Position numbers and translations under genes: made by a program. From the NCBI GenBank assembly GCA_022705125.1, contig JAKJFB010000024.1, positions 1-17,369 of the forward strand: a stretch of 17,369 nt of DNA, read 5' to 3'. Positions 15,163-17,369 of this stretch are shown here, piece after piece. How positions within the stretch are numbered: position 1 is the first letter of the stretch; every line of letters starts with the position of its first letter. The notes under the pieces were generated by a model that ran no database searches, was not told where the DNA came from, and was given only the letters and a program-made list of their open reading frames with translations. The stretch is from Pseudomonadota bacterium (GTDB lineage: Bacteria > Pseudomonadota > Gammaproteobacteria > Pseudomonadales > UBA5518).

Positions 15163-17121
15163 TCAGCGGCATTGCAGCCGCCCGCCCGAATTGCAGCAGG
15201 TGCGATCGCGTCCGCCGCGCTTGGCGGCGTAGAGGGCCTGGTCGGCAGCCACGATCAGGTTGCCCGGGTCGGCCATGCCCTTCTCCCTGCATGCCACCCC
15301 GATGCTGATGCTGGTGCCCAGTTCCACGTCACCGATGCGGATGCGCGCCGCGCGGATCTTCTGCCTCAGGCGCTCGGCGAATTGCAGCGTCGCGGCGAGT
15401 TCGCCGCCCTGGTTGATCACCAGGAACTCCTCGCCACCCATCCGGCAGACGTGATCGCCCTTGCGCAGCGAGTCCCGCATCAGCCGCCCGACTTCCACCA
15501 GCACCTTGTCGCCCACCGCGTGACCGTGGGTGTCGTTCACGCTCTTGAAATGATCGATATCCATCATCATCACCGCCAGTGCCTGTCCGGAGCGCTGCGA
15601 TGCCGCCCAGGCCTGGCCCAGCACGTCCATGCCCGCGCGGCGGTTGGGCAGACCGGTCAGCAGATCGGTCAGCGCATACTGTTCCAGCTTGCGGTTGCTG
15701 ATGGCCAGTTCCGAGGCAAACTGCTTGAGCTGCGAGCGGTCGCGCTCCCAGGCTCCCAGCAGGTGCACGTAATGCAGCGCGGCACGCAGGCGCGCGCGCA
15801 GCGCGCGCTCGTTGACGGGCTTGGCGATGCAGTCATCGGCACCCGCCTCGAACGCCTGCACGACCTCGTCTTCCGCGTCGGTGTCCGTCAGCATGATGAC
15901 GTACATCGACTGGCCCCAGTCGGTGGCGCGCAGGGCCTGGCAGAAAGCGATGCCGTCCACATCCGGCATGCGCCGGTCGCTGACCACGATCTGGGGCATC
16001 ACTTCCAGCGCCAGGGCAAGCGCCTCGCGGCCGTTGGCAGCCGAGTTGACCGTGCAGCGCGGCAGGGCGGCGAGCATGGCCACCACCTCGGCGCGCCCGG
16101 TGGTGTCGCTGCCCGCCACCAGCACGTGCAGCGGGGGCTGGTCGTCCTGATGATCCTCGGCCCTGGGCGCCGGCGCTTCGGCCATGGCGGCAAACGGCGG
16201 CAGCGCGTGCGCGGGCACCTTGAGCAATTGTGCCCACTGCTGCCACTCGCCGATGATCCGGTCGACCACGCTGCCCAGGCCGTCGGCGTCCAGGCCCAGC
16301 TTGCCGCCGAGCAGCATCAGCTCGGCGATGATGCCGCTGCGCTCGCCCTCCGGCGCGAGTCCCATGTCGGCCACACGCTTGGCGTGGTAGAAGAGGTGCG
16401 CGAGCTGGTGTGGACGCGATCCGTCCGAGAAGTTAGAGCTCTCCGGCGCCTCGTGGTAGAACACCGGTTCCGCCAGCGACCTGGGAATGCCGCAGCTGTC
16501 GAATATCGCGACCGTGACATCGTTGTGATCGGCCTCCAGGCGCTCGCGTTCCCGCGCGGCCAGTTCGGCGTCGTCCCGGCAACCCTCGAGCAGTTCCGCG
16601 TACTCCACGGGATGGATGGTCGCGAGGGACAGGCAGCCTATGCGCGCCATCAGTCCGCAGGCGAAGAGCTCGTCGGGCGAGGCGACACGCACCATGGAGC
16701 CCAACGTCTGCAGGGCTACGCCCATCAGCAGCGAATGCGACCAGAAGCGCTGGTAATCGAAGCTGGTGCAGGGCCCCGCGTGGTACTGGTCGACCAGCGA
16801 AAAGCCCATCGCGAGCTGGCGCACGGCGCCGAGCCCCAGGCGCTTCACGGCTTCGGGGATCGCGGCCACGGGGCGCAGCCCGCCGACGCCGGCCGAGTTG
16901 GCCTGCCGCAACAGGCGAGCGGTCAGCACGGGGTCGGTGGCGACGATGCGCGCGATGTCCTCCAGGGTGCTGTTTTCATCGCTACAGGCCTGCATGATGG
17001 CCAGTGCCACCCCTTTGGGGCTGGGCAGCCGGCCGTTGAGCCGCATCTCCTCGAGCTTGGAGCGCGAGGCCTCGTGGTGCCCCGGCGGCGTGGAGGGCAG
17101 ATCGTTCTCGGGCATGCTCAT
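15163..17121 (-). CDS. HDOD - receiver - GGDEF diguanylate cyclase
   Basis: 652-residue cytoplasmic signalling protein. An HDOD domain fills about 30-235 (RLPSPKGVALAIMQ, DPVLTARLLRQANSA, AVKRLGLGAVRQLA). A receiver domain spans about 330-448, with the phospho-acceptor Asp382 (VSDRRMPDVDG), Thr412 and Lys434; the acidic pair that normally binds magnesium is replaced by Gly337-Ser338 (VLVAGSD). A GGDEF domain follows at about 483-640 with the active GGEEF at 562-566 and a product-inhibition site RKGD at 553-556. It should make cyclic di-GMP with feedback inhibition. The start may be Met3 (17115), since AGGA at 17123-17126 is well spaced from it and too close to Met1. It lies upstream of the second LuxR-type gene on the same strand. 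Confidence 0.9.
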   Translation of the reverse strand: MSMPENDLPSTPPGHHEASRSKLEEMRLNGRLPSPKGVALAIMQACSDENSTLEDIARIVATDPVLTARLLRQANSAGVGGLRPVAAIPEAVKRLGLGAVRQLAMGFSLVDQYHAGPCTSFDYQRFWSHSLLMGVALQTLGSMVRVASPDELFACGLMARIGCLSLATIHPVEYAELLEGCRDDAELAARERERLEADHNDVTVAIFDSCGIPRSLAEPVFYHEAPESSNFSDGSRPHQLAHLFYHAKRVADMGLAPEGERSGIIAELMLLGGKLGLDADGLGSVVDRIIGEWQQWAQLLKVPAHALPPFAAMAEAPAPRAEDHQDDQPPLHVLVAGSDTTGRAEVVAMLAALPRCTVNSAANGREALALALEVMPQIVVSDRRMPDVDGIAFCQALRATDWGQSMYVIMLTDTDAEDEVVQAFEAGADDCIAKPVNERALRARLRAALHYVHLLGAWERDRSQLKQFASELAISNRKLEQYALTDLLTGLPNRRAGMDVLGQAWAASQRSGQALAVMMMDIDHFKSVNDTHGHAVGDKVLVEVGRLMRDSLRKGDHVCRMGGEEFLVINQGGELAATLQFAERLRQKIRAARIRIGDVELGTSISIGVACREKGMADPGNLIVAADQALYAAKRGGRDRTCCNSGGRLQCR

Positions 17122-17255
17122 GTCCTGGTTCTGTTTTCAAATCCCGTTTGCGCCCTGCGAGCACCTGTTGCGTCCGGGGGCGCCGGTCATTCCCGCCCGG
17201 CGGCACCCGGAGCGCGGGCGTGACGCTCTACGCAAGATAGCCGAAGTGGTGCCGG

Positions 17256-17265
17256 CCTGCGCAGG
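17256..17265. promoter_or_regulatory. 10-bp palindrome in the divergent intergenic region
   Basis: CCTGCGCAGG is a perfect palindrome, flanked by CCGG on the left and, after one extra T, CCGG on the right. It lies between the divergent HDOD-receiver-GGDEF and SDR genes (gap 17122-17326). TATGCT at 17281-17286 is a possible -10 for the SDR gene. An operator role is inferred only from position and symmetry. Confidence 0.3.
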
Positions 17266-17326
17266 TCCGGGCGGATCGGCTATGCTGCGCGCCGGTTCAT
17301 TGTCATCATTCGCAGGAGGGCTTTAC

Positions 17327-17369
17327 ATGGGAAGGCTGCAAGGCAAGGTTGCCATCATCACCGGGGCGC
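17327..17369 (+). CDS. SDR-family oxidoreductase, N-terminal fragment at window edge
   Basis: Only 14 codons are present. They begin with a strong ribosome site (AGGAGG at 17314-17319), then an ATG, and read MGRLQGKVAIITGA, the opening of a classical short-chain dehydrogenase with the start of its TGxxxGxG cofactor motif. It resembles the start of the SDR at 7728 ([12 protein letters not shown]). Nothing more can be said about the substrate. Confidence 0.75.
   Translation, partial: MGRLQGKVAIITGA

Noticed and set aside
14290..17223. 977-codon open frame on the plus strand opposite the LuxR-type and HDOD-GGDEF genes
   Set aside because: It is antisense to two genes with clear domains, is rich in Arg, His and Gly without any motif, and is the usual by-product of high GC at third codon positions.

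Overview
The window is a GC-rich, gene-dense stretch of bacterial chromosome. Gene content and style suggest a high-GC Proteobacterium, most likely a gammaproteobacterial degrader of aromatic or polycyclic compounds. The clues are a complete lower meta-cleavage pathway, a periplasmic M48 protease, GTAG-type REP-like hairpins and an HDOD-receiver-GGDEF protein. The taxonomic guess is an inference with no marker gene behind it. I saw no rRNA, tRNA, CRISPR array or transposase.

Layout. (1) 1-2509: a NitT/TauT-type ABC importer, with the permease cut by the left edge and frameshifted near 360, then a substrate-binding lipoprotein and an ATPase whose GTG start overlaps the preceding stop. (2) 2510-2725: a regulatory gap with an AT-rich island, a sigma70-like promoter and a perfect inverted repeat over its -35 box. 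(3) 2726-6469: a catabolic operon of C-C bond hydrolase, 2-hydroxypentadienoate hydratase, acylating acetaldehyde dehydrogenase and 4-hydroxy-2-oxovalerate aldolase, with REP-like hairpins on both sides of the dehydrogenase gene. (4) 6582-11114: a LuxR-type regulator, an SDR dehydrogenase, an undecaprenyl-diphosphatase (UppP/BacA), a BphC/HsaC-like type I extradiol dioxygenase and a LigB/DODA-type (type III) dioxygenase. (5) 11181-13896: an exported glutathione-peroxidase-like protein, an unknown lipoprotein and an M48 metalloprotease. (6) Minus strand 13900-17121: a second LuxR-type regulator, clearly homologous to the first, and an HDOD-receiver-GGDEF protein. (7) 17327 to the edge: the start of another SDR gene.

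How the genes fit together. A catechol-like diol would be opened by the extradiol dioxygenase at 9377-10282. The hydrolase would split the ring-fission product into a carboxylic acid and 2-hydroxypenta-2,4-dienoate. The hydratase, aldolase and dehydrogenase would then give pyruvate and acetyl-CoA. The SDR could be a diol or alcohol dehydrogenase of the upper pathway, and the ABC importer may bring in the substrate. No ring-hydroxylating oxygenase lies in the window, so the starting substrate cannot be named; biphenyl-like, PAH-like and steroid-derived catechols are all possible. The paired LuxR-type regulators at either side of the dioxygenase/UppP segment are the most distinctive feature and probably control the cluster.
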